Shown: piece after piece, positions 8,397-17,242 of the stretch
How positions within the stretch are numbered: position 1 is the stretch's first letter
Layout of the letters: each line of letters begins with the position of its first letter
From: an uncultured Acidobacteriia bacterium
GTDB taxonomy: Bacteria; Acidobacteriota; Terriglobia; Bryobacterales; Bryobacteraceae
Direction: 5' to 3'
NCBI GenBank assembly: GCA_903881085.1
Contig: CAIRSA010000126.1
Coordinates: 1-64,000, forward strand
Length of the DNA: 64,000 nt
Position numbers and translations under genes: made by a program
Notes under the pieces: generated by a model
Database searches by the model: none
The model's input: the letters and a program-made list of their open reading frames with translations, nothing else
Told to the model about the DNA's origin: nothing

Positions 8397-11300
8397 TTAA
8401 ATCCCATCCATAAACCCAATAATCTTCCCCGCCGCCACGCCACCCAAATCCCCCACCGCCGCCGTCACACTCTCAGAAAACACCACCGCCCCATCCTTAG
8501 CCACCACAACCGAAGCCATCGCCGAGCCATCTGCCAACGAATAACTCACCCGCGGGACATAACTTCCTGCCAGATCCCCAAACAAAAAGTCCAGATAAAC
8601 AAACTTAGGATCCTCCGGTCCCATCCCACCCTGCGACATCGGGATCATCATCCCATTGAACTGGTCGCGCATCGCCTTCGTCACCGCCCTGTCCACAACC
8701 GTCCCGCCGATCAAACACTCCACCCGCAGCAACTCCGGCTTCTCACCCGGCGGCTGAATCGCCTTCCGCTCGTCGGCAGTCAAAACGCCCAAAGGAAACG
8801 TCTGCCCGTTCGGCGCCGAAATCAGCGGCTTCTGCACCTCGCCCAATGACGGTGCAATCTGCTCCACCTTCGCCTGCGCAAACTCGAACCAGTCACCCAC
8901 CGCCACGTCTGACTGCCCCTGCGCCGAAACCGTACTCATCCCCTCCAGCAACGCATAAGTCAGCAGCCCATGCCCGAACTTCGGCGATTCAAAACTCAGC
9001 TTGTTCCCCGCCGCCCCGAAGATCACATACGACCCCGTCCCGTCCTTCAGCGCCAGTATAGCCCGCTGCACATCCGGCGAAACCGCCCGCGCCGCCGGCA
9101 CATGCACCTGGCTGTTGAAAGCCGCCCCCGCCGCGCACGTGTCCATGATCATCACCTGCTTCAAAGCCTGTATGCGCAGACCCCACTGCTTCAGTTCCCC
9201 CCCGCTCACCGTCGAAACATCCAGCAGCGATTGATCGTTCCCAAGATCGAATGTCCGCGCATCGCTCGTCAGAAAGTAGTACGAATCCGGCAATCCCGGC
9301 GCGGAAATCCCATGCCCGGCCAGAAACAGCAGAAACACATCGCCCGGCTTCGCCTTCCCCACCACCGCCTCAAACGCCGCGCTGATGTTCGCCTTCGTCG
9401 GCATCTGTCCCCCAACCACTCCTGAAACAAACAGGGCAATCGACTTCGACGCATACAACTCCGGCTTCGCACACACCTCCAGCGCCGCCGCCATCTTCTG
9501 CGCATCCACCGCCGGAAACTTCAAGTTCATTGCCGTATTGGCAAACGCCGAACACCCAATCACAATCGCAAACAGGCTCGGCTGCACCGCAGGCGGCGGA
9601 GTCGTGTCCACAAAGCTGATCGATCCCCGGCTCGAAACCACACTCGCCTGATCGAACGCCAGCACCTCGAACGTGTTCTTCCCGTCCGGCGCCGTCAACG
9701 CGCTGCTCAAATCCTCCACCCACTTCGCCACCGGCGCATCCGCGCTAAACCCCGGCGGCCTCTGATAGGTCTTAAATTCACGCCCGTTCACCCTCACCAC
9801 CACCAGCCCCAACCCACCGCCGCGGTTGGTCACAGTTACCGTCAGCTTGCCGTCCACTGGCAGCCCATAACTTACATCCGGCACGTTCGCCACCGTCTGC
9901 AGCATCCCGCTCACATCGGGCATCAGATCCCCTTGCATCGCCCGCTGCAACAGGCCCGGCGTATAGAATCTCTGCTTCAACTGCGAAATGCGTATCGGAC
10001 TCAATCCCGCCGCAAAATGCAGCCCCGGAATGTCGCTCGGATCGCTCGCGTCATACCGCCCCTGCGGATCCACCACCGCCCACGACCCATCCATGAACCC
10101 GATCACCGCGACGACCTCCGCCGCCGTCGCGGCGTCCCAGATCCGCGTCACGCCTTCGTACGATGTCGTCACCACCCACTTTCCATCCGCCGAATACGCC
10201 ACGCCCGTCACTTCATCCGAAATCGCCACCGACTTCCGCGCCAGTTCGCCCGTCGTCAAATCGAAAAAGCTCAGATGCGCCGTATCCACGCCCGGCGCCG
10301 CCGCATAAAAATTCCCACTGCCCGACACAGCGCCGATCTTCGATGGCAACGCAAACTCGTGCACGCGATTGCCGCTCCTATCCATCACCACGCCGCTGAA
10401 CGTCTCCTGCTCAATGTCCTCCTCATGCGCCACAAAAAAGAGCTGCTTGTCGTTCAGAAACACCGGCAGGCAATCGAATGGAACAAAATCGATATCCCCA
10501 TTCAGCTTCTTCTTACTCTTCAAATCCCACAGCACCAACTGCCCATGCTGCGCCCCATGCACCGTCGCCACGCGATTCGCGCCAGTCGAAACAGCCGCAT
10601 GCACCGGCCCCGTCGGCGGCCCAACCGGACCGTTCTCCCCCCATGGAGCAAATAGAAACGGCCCCAACAATGTCGCCGTCTTCGCGTTCACATCCCACAA
10701 CGTCACTCCGCCCGAATCCGTCTCCGCACTCACCAGAAATGTGCCAGTCATGTCCGCCGCCAGCGATCGGATCGGCGCGCTTTCCACCCCTGAAATCGTT
10801 TTCAGTAGTTCGCCCGATATCGTGGAGTACACGCCCACCTGATTCCCGACCGCCGCCGCGAAAACCGGCCCTATAGCCGCCCGCACCAGCGCCCCATCGG
10901 CTCTCCCATCCAAAATAAACTCCAGCTGAACGGCAGGCGGCGCGAACCGTGCCGCCTCAATCTCGGCTGTGTTCAACCCCGCACTCAACACCCGTGGTGC
11001 ACGGCCGTTGCGCAGATCCCAAATCCGGAACCCCTCGCCACTGCGCGTCAACAACGCCGTCAGATCAGGCGAAATCGATGGCCGGTAAACGTCCAACACC
11101 AGGCTCTGAAATTTCGGCACAGCCGCTCCGCCGCTCAACAGATCCCACGCCAGAAAAGTCACGTGTGTTGCATCGTCAATCGCCACCACCCAGCGTTTCC
11201 CCGCCAGCAAATGGTCAGTCGCCAGCTCCTGCAGCGTTGCCACTGCTTTCGCCGCCGCCACATCCCACACCACCGGCCCCTTCGACATAGTCAACAACAG

Positions 11301-11972
11301 CAGGCTGCCATCTGCCGACCGCTGCAGCACCGTCACCGCTCCCGACACGGCAGCCTCCACCTTCCCGAGCCCAAGATCCCACACCACGGCAGGACCCGTT
11401 GCGCTCACAAACACCCGCGCCCCGCCAGCCTCCAACGCAAAGCTATGGCCCATCGCCGAAAGATCCGCAATCAACTCCCCTGTACTCACCCGGAACGCTC
11501 GCCCGCCGATCAGCGCCACATCGCCTTCCACGTGGCAAGCCCCATTCGCCGCGCCCGCAAACGTCCGCACCGCGTCCGACGAGCTATCCGCCGGCACGCT
11601 CCAAACCGAGCATCCTTGCTCGTCCGAAGTAATCGAATATTTCCCATCCGTCGAAAGGTTAAATCCCGCCGCCCTGTCATGTGCGCTCATCGCCACCGCG
11701 CCGCCAACCACATCCCAAACCGTATAAACAGCACGCAACCCCGGATCGAACGGCGTCGACACCAGCACAACAGTCGAGTCATCCCGAAACGAAGCGAATT
11801 CGCTTTTCCCCTCCGTCCGCACCCGTCGCAACTCACAGCCGGTCGCAACGTCCCACAACACCGCCGAATCCACGCCATGCGTCACCAGCAGCTTCCCATC
11901 GGGCGAAGCAGCAATCCGCCGCGGATACCGCATCCCCACTTGAGCCACCAACCGTAACTGTTCAGTATTCAT
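8397..11972 (-). CDS. WD40 propeller-caspase fusion protein
   Basis: About 1,191 residues. The N-terminal ~700 consist of WD40/propeller-like repeats (MRYPRRIAASPDGKLLVTHG, VTGVAYSADGKWVVTTSYEG and many blades ending in WDL or WDV). After a linker, the C-terminal third is a caspase-like domain: it starts LFAIVIGCSAFANTAMNL, with His887 in LFLAGHGIS and Cys946 in MIMDTCAAG. The protein thus joins a probable sensing or docking propeller to a protease, as in other bacterial WD40-caspases. There is no NTPase domain between them. Start: ATG at 11972; the frame is open to 12074 but that part runs into the divergent promoter region. First gene of the 5983-11972 operon and divergent from the kinase at 12138. 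Confidence 0.85.
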   Translation of the reverse strand: MNTEQLRLVAQVGMRYPRRIAASPDGKLLVTHGVDSAVLWDVATGCELRRVRTEGKSEFASFRDDSTVVLVSTPFDPGLRAVYTVWDVVGGAVAMSAHDRAAGFNLSTDGKYSITSDEQGCSVWSVPADSSSDAVRTFAGAANGACHVEGDVALIGGRAFRVSTGELIADLSAMGHSFALEAGGARVFVSATGPAVVWDLGLGKVEAAVSGAVTVLQRSADGSLLLLTMSKGPVVWDVAAAKAVATLQELATDHLLAGKRWVVAIDDATHVTFLAWDLLSGGAAVPKFQSLVLDVYRPSISPDLTALLTRSGEGFRIWDLRNGRAPRVLSAGLNTAEIEAARFAPPAVQLEFILDGRADGALVRAAIGPVFAAAVGNQVGVYSTISGELLKTISGVESAPIRSLAADMTGTFLVSAETDSGGVTLWDVNAKTATLLGPFLFAPWGENGPVGPPTGPVHAAVSTGANRVATVHGAQHGQLVLWDLKSKKKLNGDIDFVPFDCLPVFLNDKQLFFVAHEEDIEQETFSGVVMDRSGNRVHEFALPSKIGAVSGSGNFYAAAPGVDTAHLSFFDLTTGELARKSVAISDEVTGVAYSADGKWVVTTSYEGVTRIWDAATAAEVVAVIGFMDGSWAVVDPQGRYDASDPSDIPGLHFAAGLSPIRISQLKQRFYTPGLLQRAMQGDLMPDVSGMLQTVANVPDVSYGLPVDGKLTVTVTNRGGGLGLVVVRVNGREFKTYQRPPGFSADAPVAKWVEDLSSALTAPDGKNTFEVLAFDQASVVSSRGSISFVDTTPPPAVQPSLFAIVIGCSAFANTAMNLKFPAVDAQKMAAALEVCAKPELYASKSIALFVSGVVGGQMPTKANISAAFEAVVGKAKPGDVFLLFLAGHGISAPGLPDSYYFLTSDARTFDLGNDQSLLDVSTVSGGELKQWGLRIQALKQVMIMDTCAAGAAFNSQVHVPAARAVSPDVQRAILALKDGTGSYVIFGAAGNKLSFESPKFGHGLLTYALLEGMSTVSAQGQSDVAVGDWFEFAQAKVEQIAPSLGEVQKPLISAPNGQTFPLGVLTADERKAIQPPGEKPELLRVECLIGGTVVDRAVTKAMRDQFNGMMIPMSQGGMGPEDPKFVYLDFLFGDLAGSYVPRVSYSLADGSAMASVVVAKDGAVVFSESVTAAVGDLGGVAAGKIIGFMDGI

Positions 11973-12002
11973 AATCTCTCCGTGGGTAGATTGGCAATTT
12001 GC

Positions 12003-12021
12003 GGGCGAATGGCATTCGCCC
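12003..12021. repeat. Short palindrome in a divergent promoter region
   Basis: GGGCGAATGGCATTCGCCC is a near-perfect palindrome in the 165-bp space between the WD40-caspase and kinase genes. The close relative GGGCGAGTGCCACTCGCCC occurs at 34217-34235, so it is more likely a dispersed repeat than a specific operator. Confidence 0.6.
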
Positions 12022-12137
12022 CAACAAGTAACTCCTGCCTGAGAGTATATCCAGCCAGGAAGAGCGACCGCCAACCCAACCCACCTACCTCAAATTCAAC
12101 TCCCGCGCTATACTCACTTGAGAAGCGGAAATATACA

Positions 12138-14597
12138 ATGGGGACCGAACCGAGCGACTCCGTCCGCCGGAATAACAGGCCAATGCCAGTAGAACTGGCC
12201 AGCCTCTCTCCGGATGAACTGAATGCGCTGGACCGCGCCCTCGCCGCTGCCCCAGGCTCCGACGAACGCTCGCTCCTCATCCAGCAACTCCGCCTCGAAA
12301 GCCCGCGCAAAGCCGCCCAACTCGTCAAATTAATGGAGTGGCGCGAGCCCCCAACCGGCTTCCTCAAAGAACCCCTGCTCGCCCCAGGCCTCTTCGCCAA
12401 TCACCAGCGCTCGCTCCAAACCGGCCAGCTCGTAGCCAACCGTTACCGCATCGAAAGGCTCCTAGGCTCCGGCGGCATGGGCGACGTGTACTGCGCGCTC
12501 GACACCGCCACCAACACCCGTGTCGCATTAAAGACCCTGCGCTCCGAAATTGTCAACGATAAGGGCATGATCGAACGCTTCCGCCGCGAATTCAACCTCT
12601 CGCGACGCATCGATCACCCCAATGTCTGCCACGCCCTCGACCTCGGCATCTCCAACCCCGATGACCCCAACGAAGTCAGCTACATCACCATGGAGCTCCT
12701 CGAAGGTCCCTCGCTATCGGCGCACTTAAGGAAATCAATATCTTTAAGTCCCGAATCTGCCTACCCCATCTTGCGCCAGCTCCTCATGGGAGTCGGCGCC
12801 GCCCACCGCGAAGGCATCGTCCACCGCGACCTCAAGCCCTCCAACGTCCACCTCTGCTCCGGCCCCAACGGAGAACTCCGCGTCGTGGTCACCGATTTTG
12901 GCCTCGCCCGCATGGCCCAACCCACCGAAAGCCTCGCCTCCCTAACCGGCACCGGCAACGTCATCGGCACCCTCGCCTACATGGCCCCCGAAGTCCTCTC
13001 CGGCAAAGAAGCCTCCTTCCCCGCCGATATCTACGCCATCGGCGTCATGATTTATGAAATGATGACCGGCCAGCGCCCCTTCGGCGGAGACTCGCCCTTC
13101 GTCCCCGCCCTGAAGTGCCTCTCGGAAGACGCACCCGACCCGCGGCTACTCGTCCCCAACCTCGACCAGCACTGGGTAGTAGCTATTAAGGGTTGCCTCG
13201 AACGCGACCCCGCCAAACGCTTCTCCATCGCCGACATGGTCCTACGCGTCATCGAAGACGACGCCACCGCCACCGCCACCCTCGCCACGTTCCAACCGCC
13301 TTCCGACCCACCACAACCCCCGCCGCCCAACCGCCGCAAGCTGTTGATCGGCGTCGCCGCAGCAATCCTTGTCATCGCAGGCTTCATCGTCTCGCCCGCC
13401 GGCAAATCCCTGCGCGCTCCCACCGCGCCAGAAGCCAGCGTCCTCACCGAATACCAGCAGGCCCAAACCCTCCTCTCCCGATTCGACAAACCCGGCAACA
13501 CCGCCCAGGCTGCGAAACTCTTTGAACAGGCGATAGCCGCCGACCCCCGCAACGCCCTCGCCCACGCCGGCCTCGCGCGAGCGTTCCTCCTCCAATTCAC
13601 CTCGTCCCGTGACTCCAAACTTCTCGAAAAGGCCTCCGCCGAAGGAGCCAAAGCCCTCGAGCTCAACCCGAATTTGGCTGCCGTCCACGTCATTGTCGGG
13701 CGGATTGCGCGTTCCACTGGTAACACGGAAATCGCACTTCAGGAACTCATGCGCGCCCTCGAACTAGACTCGCGCAGCGCCGATGCCCGCGCCGCCTTGG
13801 GCTATGTCTTCGAAGACCAGGGCCGTATGAAAGAAGCCGAAGAATCGTATCGCATGGCTGTTGATCTTGAGCCAAACGACTGGCGCTTTCGCAATGATCT
13901 CGGCCTCTTCTACCAGCACACCGGCAAGAACGATCTCGCCGCCCAACAGTTTCAATCGAACGTAACGCTCACTCCTGACAACGCGGCCGCATTCAACAAT
14001 CTTGGCAGCGTCTATCAGGCCCTGAATCGCAATGCGGAAGCTGTCAATGCATTCCAGGAGTCCATCCGGATCGACCCCAAACATCGAAACTCCTACTCAA
14101 ACCTCGGTCTCGCCCTCTTCTATCAGGGCAAGTATGAGGAAGCTGCTAAGACTTTTCAGATCGCCGTCGACTTGAATCCTTCCCGCTATTCGGCCTGGGG
14201 TAATCTCGCTGGTGCCTACCAGTGGTCTCCCAATGGCAAGGAGAAAGCGATCGCCGCCTACAAAAAGGCCACTGAACTGGCCGAACAATCTCGCATCAAG
14301 ACACCCAAGGACGCCGCACTTCTCTCCACTCTCGCCGGCTATCGCGCCTTTCTCGGTGAAAACGAAGCCAGCCTCCGGCTGATCCGCCAAGCCGTCGCAT
14401 TGGCCCCCGAAAACCCTTCCATATTGAGCAATGCAGCCGAAGCGTACGAACTCCTCGGAATGCGCGACGAAGCGTTAATTTACATCGGTAAAGCACTCGA
14501 CGCCGGATTTCAGATACAATTGCTGGACCAGAGTCCGGATCTTGCGAAGCTGCGCACGGATCCCCGCTTCCAGGCTCTGGCAAGTAAACGCAAATGA
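12138..14597 (+). CDS. Transmembrane Ser/Thr protein kinase with TPR sensor
   Basis: An 819-residue Hanks-type kinase. An N-terminal helical region (~1-100) is followed by the kinase domain (~103-372): Gly loop GSGGMG, Lys132, HRDLKPSN with Asp231, DFG with Asp253, then APE. After a Pro-rich linker there is one membrane segment (LLIGVAAAILVIAGFIV, ~402-418) and then a C-terminal array of about ten TPRs (~440-810) outside the membrane. All catalytic residues are present. The layout suggests the TPR array senses a partner and the cytoplasmic kinase signals. Start: the ATG at 12138 (MGTEPSDSVR); the frame extends to 11982 through the divergent promoter. Divergent from the caspase operon, which it may control (inference). 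Confidence 0.9.
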   Translation: MGTEPSDSVRRNNRPMPVELASLSPDELNALDRALAAAPGSDERSLLIQQLRLESPRKAAQLVKLMEWREPPTGFLKEPLLAPGLFANHQRSLQTGQLVANRYRIERLLGSGGMGDVYCALDTATNTRVALKTLRSEIVNDKGMIERFRREFNLSRRIDHPNVCHALDLGISNPDDPNEVSYITMELLEGPSLSAHLRKSISLSPESAYPILRQLLMGVGAAHREGIVHRDLKPSNVHLCSGPNGELRVVVTDFGLARMAQPTESLASLTGTGNVIGTLAYMAPEVLSGKEASFPADIYAIGVMIYEMMTGQRPFGGDSPFVPALKCLSEDAPDPRLLVPNLDQHWVVAIKGCLERDPAKRFSIADMVLRVIEDDATATATLATFQPPSDPPQPPPPNRRKLLIGVAAAILVIAGFIVSPAGKSLRAPTAPEASVLTEYQQAQTLLSRFDKPGNTAQAAKLFEQAIAADPRNALAHAGLARAFLLQFTSSRDSKLLEKASAEGAKALELNPNLAAVHVIVGRIARSTGNTEIALQELMRALELDSRSADARAALGYVFEDQGRMKEAEESYRMAVDLEPNDWRFRNDLGLFYQHTGKNDLAAQQFQSNVTLTPDNAAAFNNLGSVYQALNRNAEAVNAFQESIRIDPKHRNSYSNLGLALFYQGKYEEAAKTFQIAVDLNPSRYSAWGNLAGAYQWSPNGKEKAIAAYKKATELAEQSRIKTPKDAALLSTLAGYRAFLGENEASLRLIRQAVALAPENPSILSNAAEAYELLGMRDEALIYIGKALDAGFQIQLLDQSPDLAKLRTDPRFQALASKRK

Positions 14598-14608
14598 AGG
14601 AGAACACG

Positions 14609-15052
14609 ATGAATACAAATATCCTGATCAAAACCGGACCACCGTCAATGCACAAGGATACCGCCCCAGTCGGTGGAATTCACATTGCAATCAAACCAGG
14701 CGATACGATCACTTTTATAGGTGTGGGCGGCCAGGCCAACCTCGTCTTCCCCGCACACACCGTCGCTATCCTCTCGCCCAAACCCGCCCATCAAGTTTCC
14801 ATCGACGGTGGCCAACATTTGGTGTTTACTGTACAGTCCGCCGCCCCCGGTAACTATTGCGTCCTTAGCTTGACCATGGGCATTCCCATTCCGCTCACGG
14901 TCACCTGCGACCAAGCCCACATAAACGGCGCCACCCTCATCGTGAAAGGAAGAGCCGACCGTCCCACTCCCCAACCAGATCCTGACACTCAGGCCGTACT
15001 GGATCCCAATCCCCCCGATCCCAACAACAATAACAACGACGCAACCGCCTAA
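14609..15052 (+). CDS. Hypothetical protein downstream of the kinase
   Basis: A 147-residue protein with a beta-rich core (IHIAIKPGDTITFIGVGG, LVFTVQSAAPGNYCVLSL) and a disordered Pro/Asp/Asn-rich C-terminal tail. The core is reminiscent of cupredoxin-like or Ig-like folds but has no convincing copper ligand set. An earlier ATG at 14594 overlaps the kinase stop, but an AAGGAGA at 14597-14603 places the start at 14609. It is co-transcribed with the kinase and could be a substrate or accessory protein; function unknown. Confidence 0.65.
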   Translation: MNTNILIKTGPPSMHKDTAPVGGIHIAIKPGDTITFIGVGGQANLVFPAHTVAILSPKPAHQVSIDGGQHLVFTVQSAAPGNYCVLSLTMGIPIPLTVTCDQAHINGATLIVKGRADRPTPQPDPDTQAVLDPNPPDPNNNNNDATA

Positions 15053-15078
15053 CCCGGCTGACCCAAAAAGCATCCTGC

Positions 15079-15099
15079 GGCGGGGCCCCCAGCCCCGCC
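15079..15099. repeat. G+C-rich hairpin downstream of the kinase operon
   Basis: GGCGGGG and CCCCGCC arms with a short loop, 27 bp after the stop of the 14609-15052 gene. There is no T-run, so it is either a weak terminator or one of the dispersed short palindromes of this genome. Confidence 0.5.
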
Positions 15100-15189
15100 A
15101 ACCCCGAAAGCACTACATTTAGACTTATGCGGTGATACTCCTTGACTGGAATCCGAATACTGTCAAAAAGCAACCCATAACCCAATCGT

Positions 15190-15258
15190 TTCCATCCGTG
15201 TCCATCCGTGTGAAACCGTGGCGAATGTTCATCGATCACCGCCTCTCCCCAACGGTAT
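15190..15258. repeat. Dispersed 'ATCCGTG' repeat, copy B
   Basis: Begins TTCCATCCGTGTCCATCCGT and continues to CACCGCCTCTCCCCAAC. It aligns over about 65 bp with copy C at 20694-20758, and over its first ~35 bp with copy A at 8354-8390, all in the same orientation. Confidence 0.8.
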
Positions 15259-15368
15259 CCGCCATGCTCCACCGCCGCCGGTGGTGGTGCTCAATTGGCC
15301 GGCGCTTCTCGGAAAGAAGTAAACGGTGTACAAGTTGAATACGTACAAGACGAAAGGACACGAGAACA

Positions 15369-15647
15369 ATGCCCAGAATCGCCGTCGAAGACAACAGCCG
15401 AATGTCCCTGCGCATCCGTTCTGAGGACAAAGCGCTCCTTCTGCGCGCAGTAGCCCTAAATCAAACGGACCTGACTGAATTCGTTGTCCGCCACGCACTC
15501 CGCGCCGCGCAAGACGTCATTGAGCAGGCGGACCGTATCCAACTCTCCCCCCGCGACAGTCCCCGCGTCCTGGAACTTCTCGAAAACCCTCCATCGCCAA
15601 ACAAAAAGCTGCTAGCCACTGCAAAATCACTAAAGAAGCAGAGATGA
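15369..15647 (+). CDS. tacA: DUF1778/TacA-type antitoxin
   Basis: A 92-residue protein with an N-terminal ribbon-helix-helix (SRMSLRIRSEDKALLLRAVA) and a charged C-terminal tail, typical of DUF1778 antitoxins that bind the promoter and mask a GNAT toxin. The family motif '...LTEFVVRHAL.AA' is present. The TGA overlaps the ATG of the toxin gene (ATGA). It should repress its own promoter together with the toxin. Confidence 0.85.
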   Translation: MPRIAVEDNSRMSLRIRSEDKALLLRAVALNQTDLTEFVVRHALRAAQDVIEQADRIQLSPRDSPRVLELLENPPSPNKKLLATAKSLKKQR

Positions 15648-16180
15648 ACCCGCTGAAATGGCACGAAGAACCGGTCGCCAAAACTCATGACCGCGAGTCC
15701 TTTGACTGCGGAGATAGCGCGCTGAACGAATTCCTCCTCCGCCACGCCCGCAAAAGTCATGAAGCGGGCGGGGCAAAAACGTTTCTCGCAATCGGCGAGT
15801 TCGACAACCATCCCGTTTTCGGCTATTACACCCTCGCCCCCGCCTCAATCGCCCTCGCCCGCGTCCCCGATCTTATAAAGAAGGGGCTCGCAAAGCATGA
15901 AATTCCTGGCTTCCGCCTGGCACGCCTCGCAGTCGATCGGCGGATGCAAGGCCAGGGACTCGGCGGTCAACTCCTGCTCGCCGCAGGCCGCCGCTGCATT
16001 CTCGTTGCCCAGGAAGTCGGCGGCGTAGTCCTGGCCATTGACGCGAAAAACGCGAAAGTCGCCAATTGGTACGCAAGCTTTGGCGCCCTGCCGCTTTTGG
16101 ATTCACCCTTATCGCTGGTGATTCATCTCAATACCATGGAACAAGCTCTGAACTCCGCCACGCCCCGCAGAAGTCATTGA
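15644..16180 (+). CDS. tacT: TacT-type GNAT acetyltransferase toxin
   Basis: A 178-residue GNAT acetyltransferase with the toxin signature FDCGDSALNEFLLRHARK near the N-terminus. The acetyl-CoA binding loop is RLAVDRRMQGQGLGGQLL, and the C-terminal WYASFGA block carries the usual active-site tyrosine region. TacT-like toxins acetylate the amino group of charged aminoacyl-tRNAs and stop translation. Translationally coupled to the antitoxin by ATGA. No truncation is visible, so the pair looks intact. Confidence 0.85.
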   Translation: MNPLKWHEEPVAKTHDRESFDCGDSALNEFLLRHARKSHEAGGAKTFLAIGEFDNHPVFGYYTLAPASIALARVPDLIKKGLAKHEIPGFRLARLAVDRRMQGQGLGGQLLLAAGRRCILVAQEVGGVVLAIDAKNAKVANWYASFGALPLLDSPLSLVIHLNTMEQALNSATPRRSH

Positions 16181-16205
16181 GCCCCGCACCCAGGGTATGA
16201 TTCGG

Positions 16206-16382
16206 CTAAGCCGCCTCTGGCCGCCTCTTCCCCGTCGGCTGGATCAAGACCTCAGCCGGTATTCCCAACTCACCATGCAGGCGCAATCATCGCCAGCGAA
16301 AGCGGCCGCCCTCTGCGCAACACTTCATAGACCCGCGTCCGGTTCCCGATAATTCCCATCAGCGCCGCCGGCGTCAGCCCAG
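16206..16382 (-). pseudogene. higA: 3' half of a split HigA-like antitoxin gene
   Basis: Reading leftward from the inserted element, the frame gives LTPAALMGIIGNRTRVYEVL then RRGRPLSLAMI, the DNA-binding helix-turn-helix block of HigA antitoxins. It then hits an early TGA. Shifting frame near 16281-16286 restores LHGELGIPAEVLIQPTGK and a TAG at 16206-16208, the normal HigA C-terminus, so there is also a small frameshift, consistent with a 2-nt deletion. The matching 5' half lies at 20170-20377 on the same strand. The break falls exactly at the left end of the 3.8-kb element. Confidence 0.85.
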
Positions 16383-16432
16383 TGTCACTTTGCAAATTAT
16401 CTGGCGTAAAAGTTTGCACGCTATCTGGCGTA
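16383..16432 (+). repeat. Left terminal inverted repeat
   Basis: Starts TGTCAC and contains two 20-bp direct repeats on a 24-bp period: TTTGCAAATTATCTGGCGTA (16389-16408) and TTTGCACGCTATCTGGCGTA (16413-16432). These look like paired transposase binding sites. It matches 20120-20169 in reverse complement at 49 of 50 positions. Confidence 0.9.
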
Positions 16433-16513
16433 TCGAGAGCCCACGGGAAGCCGCTCTTTCCGAGTGGCGCGTGATGCGACCAGAGCACCTCTGTCCAACG
16501 GGCCCGTTTCCCC

Positions 16514-16636
16514 CTAAAGAGTGATCTTTTTGTAGTCGGACGTTTGACTGCGAAAGACGCGCACTTTGCCCATCGGCACCGCCGGCATACGGTCGATCGC
16601 CTCGCGCAAAGCGGCAAGTGAATTCGATAGTTCCAT
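16514..16636 (-). CDS. Putative 40-residue small protein in the cargo element
   Basis: A short frame starting MELSNSLAALREAIDRM and ending KVRVFRSQTSDYKKITL, 9 bp downstream of the stop of the membrane-protein gene on the same strand, with a GGCGGA just before its ATG. The spacing and possible ribosome binding site suggest a real co-transcribed peptide. It is soluble and basic at the C-terminus. No family recognised. Confidence 0.45.
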   Translation of the reverse strand: MELSNSLAALREAIDRMPAVPMGKVRVFRSQTSDYKKITL

Positions 16637-16645
16637 TCCGCCGTA

Positions 16646-17242
16646 CTAAGACTTCGTCCCGGCAGCTTTTGACGCAGACGCTTCCACGAACTTCCGGTAC
16701 AGGTCCAGAAGCTTGTGAATCGGATCGGCTCCTCCGGCCAGCAGTGCCCCGGTGAACACGATATCGCCCATATTGAACCACCATCGCTGCTCCTGCGGCG
16801 TATTCAGCGGCATATCGACGAACTGGTTAAGTACGCGCACCCCAAGTGCTGCAACCAGCAGGCCCAGCGCAAACCCCACAGGTATGGTCCATTGCATCGT
16901 CTCCGCCTTAAATGAGATCAGTGCCTCCTGAGCCGTTGCCATCGCTGGATCGTTCGCCGGGACACCCGCTGTCACCTGCCGTCGCACCCGGTCTTCGAGC
17001 TGCGAGGCCTTTTCCGACCGCCAGATGGTCATGAGGATCTCAACCGTCCTCTCGATCAGCAGCGAAAAGAACATCACCGTCGAGAACCGCGACGCAAAAT
17101 CCGAGCCACCCAGGTTCTTGAATGTCAGTGGCGGCCACAGCGCCACCGATCCTCCGGCCACGAGAGCCGCCACAATCAAGATCCAGCGCAACCATGTAGA
17201 CGAACGACTCGGGGGAGGGTCTTCGATTTTTGGTTTCTCCAC
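16646..17242 (-). CDS. Multi-pass membrane protein (cargo)
   Basis: A 198-residue protein with about four hydrophobic segments: LRWILIVAALVAGGSVALW, a segment around STVMFFSLLIERTVEILM, WTIPVGFALGLLVAALGV, and MGDIVFTGALLAGGADPI. Between the second and third lies a charged helical stretch. No family recognised. The start is a GTG at 17242 with GGAG eight to ten bases upstream. It heads a leftward unit with the 40-residue frame and is divergent from the DUF2971 gene. It could be a membrane effector or a partner of the cargo proteins; this is inference from context only. Confidence 0.7.
   Translation of the reverse strand: MEKPKIEDPPPSRSSTWLRWILIVAALVAGGSVALWPPLTFKNLGGSDFASRFSTVMFFSLLIERTVEILMTIWRSEKASQLEDRVRRQVTAGVPANDPAMATAQEALISFKAETMQWTIPVGFALGLLVAALGVRVLNQFVDMPLNTPQEQRWWFNMGDIVFTGALLAGGADPIHKLLDLYRKFVEASASKAAGTKS

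Larger units (their letters stand above)
15053..15368. other. 316-bp intergenic region with two repeats
   Basis: No convincing gene. It holds a G+C hairpin at 15079-15099 (GGCGGGG...CCCCGCC), which could end the kinase operon, and copy B of the ATCCGTG repeat (15190-15258). The promoter of the downstream antitoxin gene is expected near 15310-15350, and an AAAGGA at about 15353 is its likely ribosome binding site. Confidence 0.6.

Noticed and set aside
11982..12137. N-terminal extension of the kinase to an upstream start
   Set aside because: It would cross the divergent promoter and a palindrome, and the added residues lack any conserved pattern.
16383..16432. Two similar 20-bp units as a mini CRISPR array
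   Set aside because: Only two units with a 4-base spacer, mirrored at the other end of the element; they fit transposase sites.
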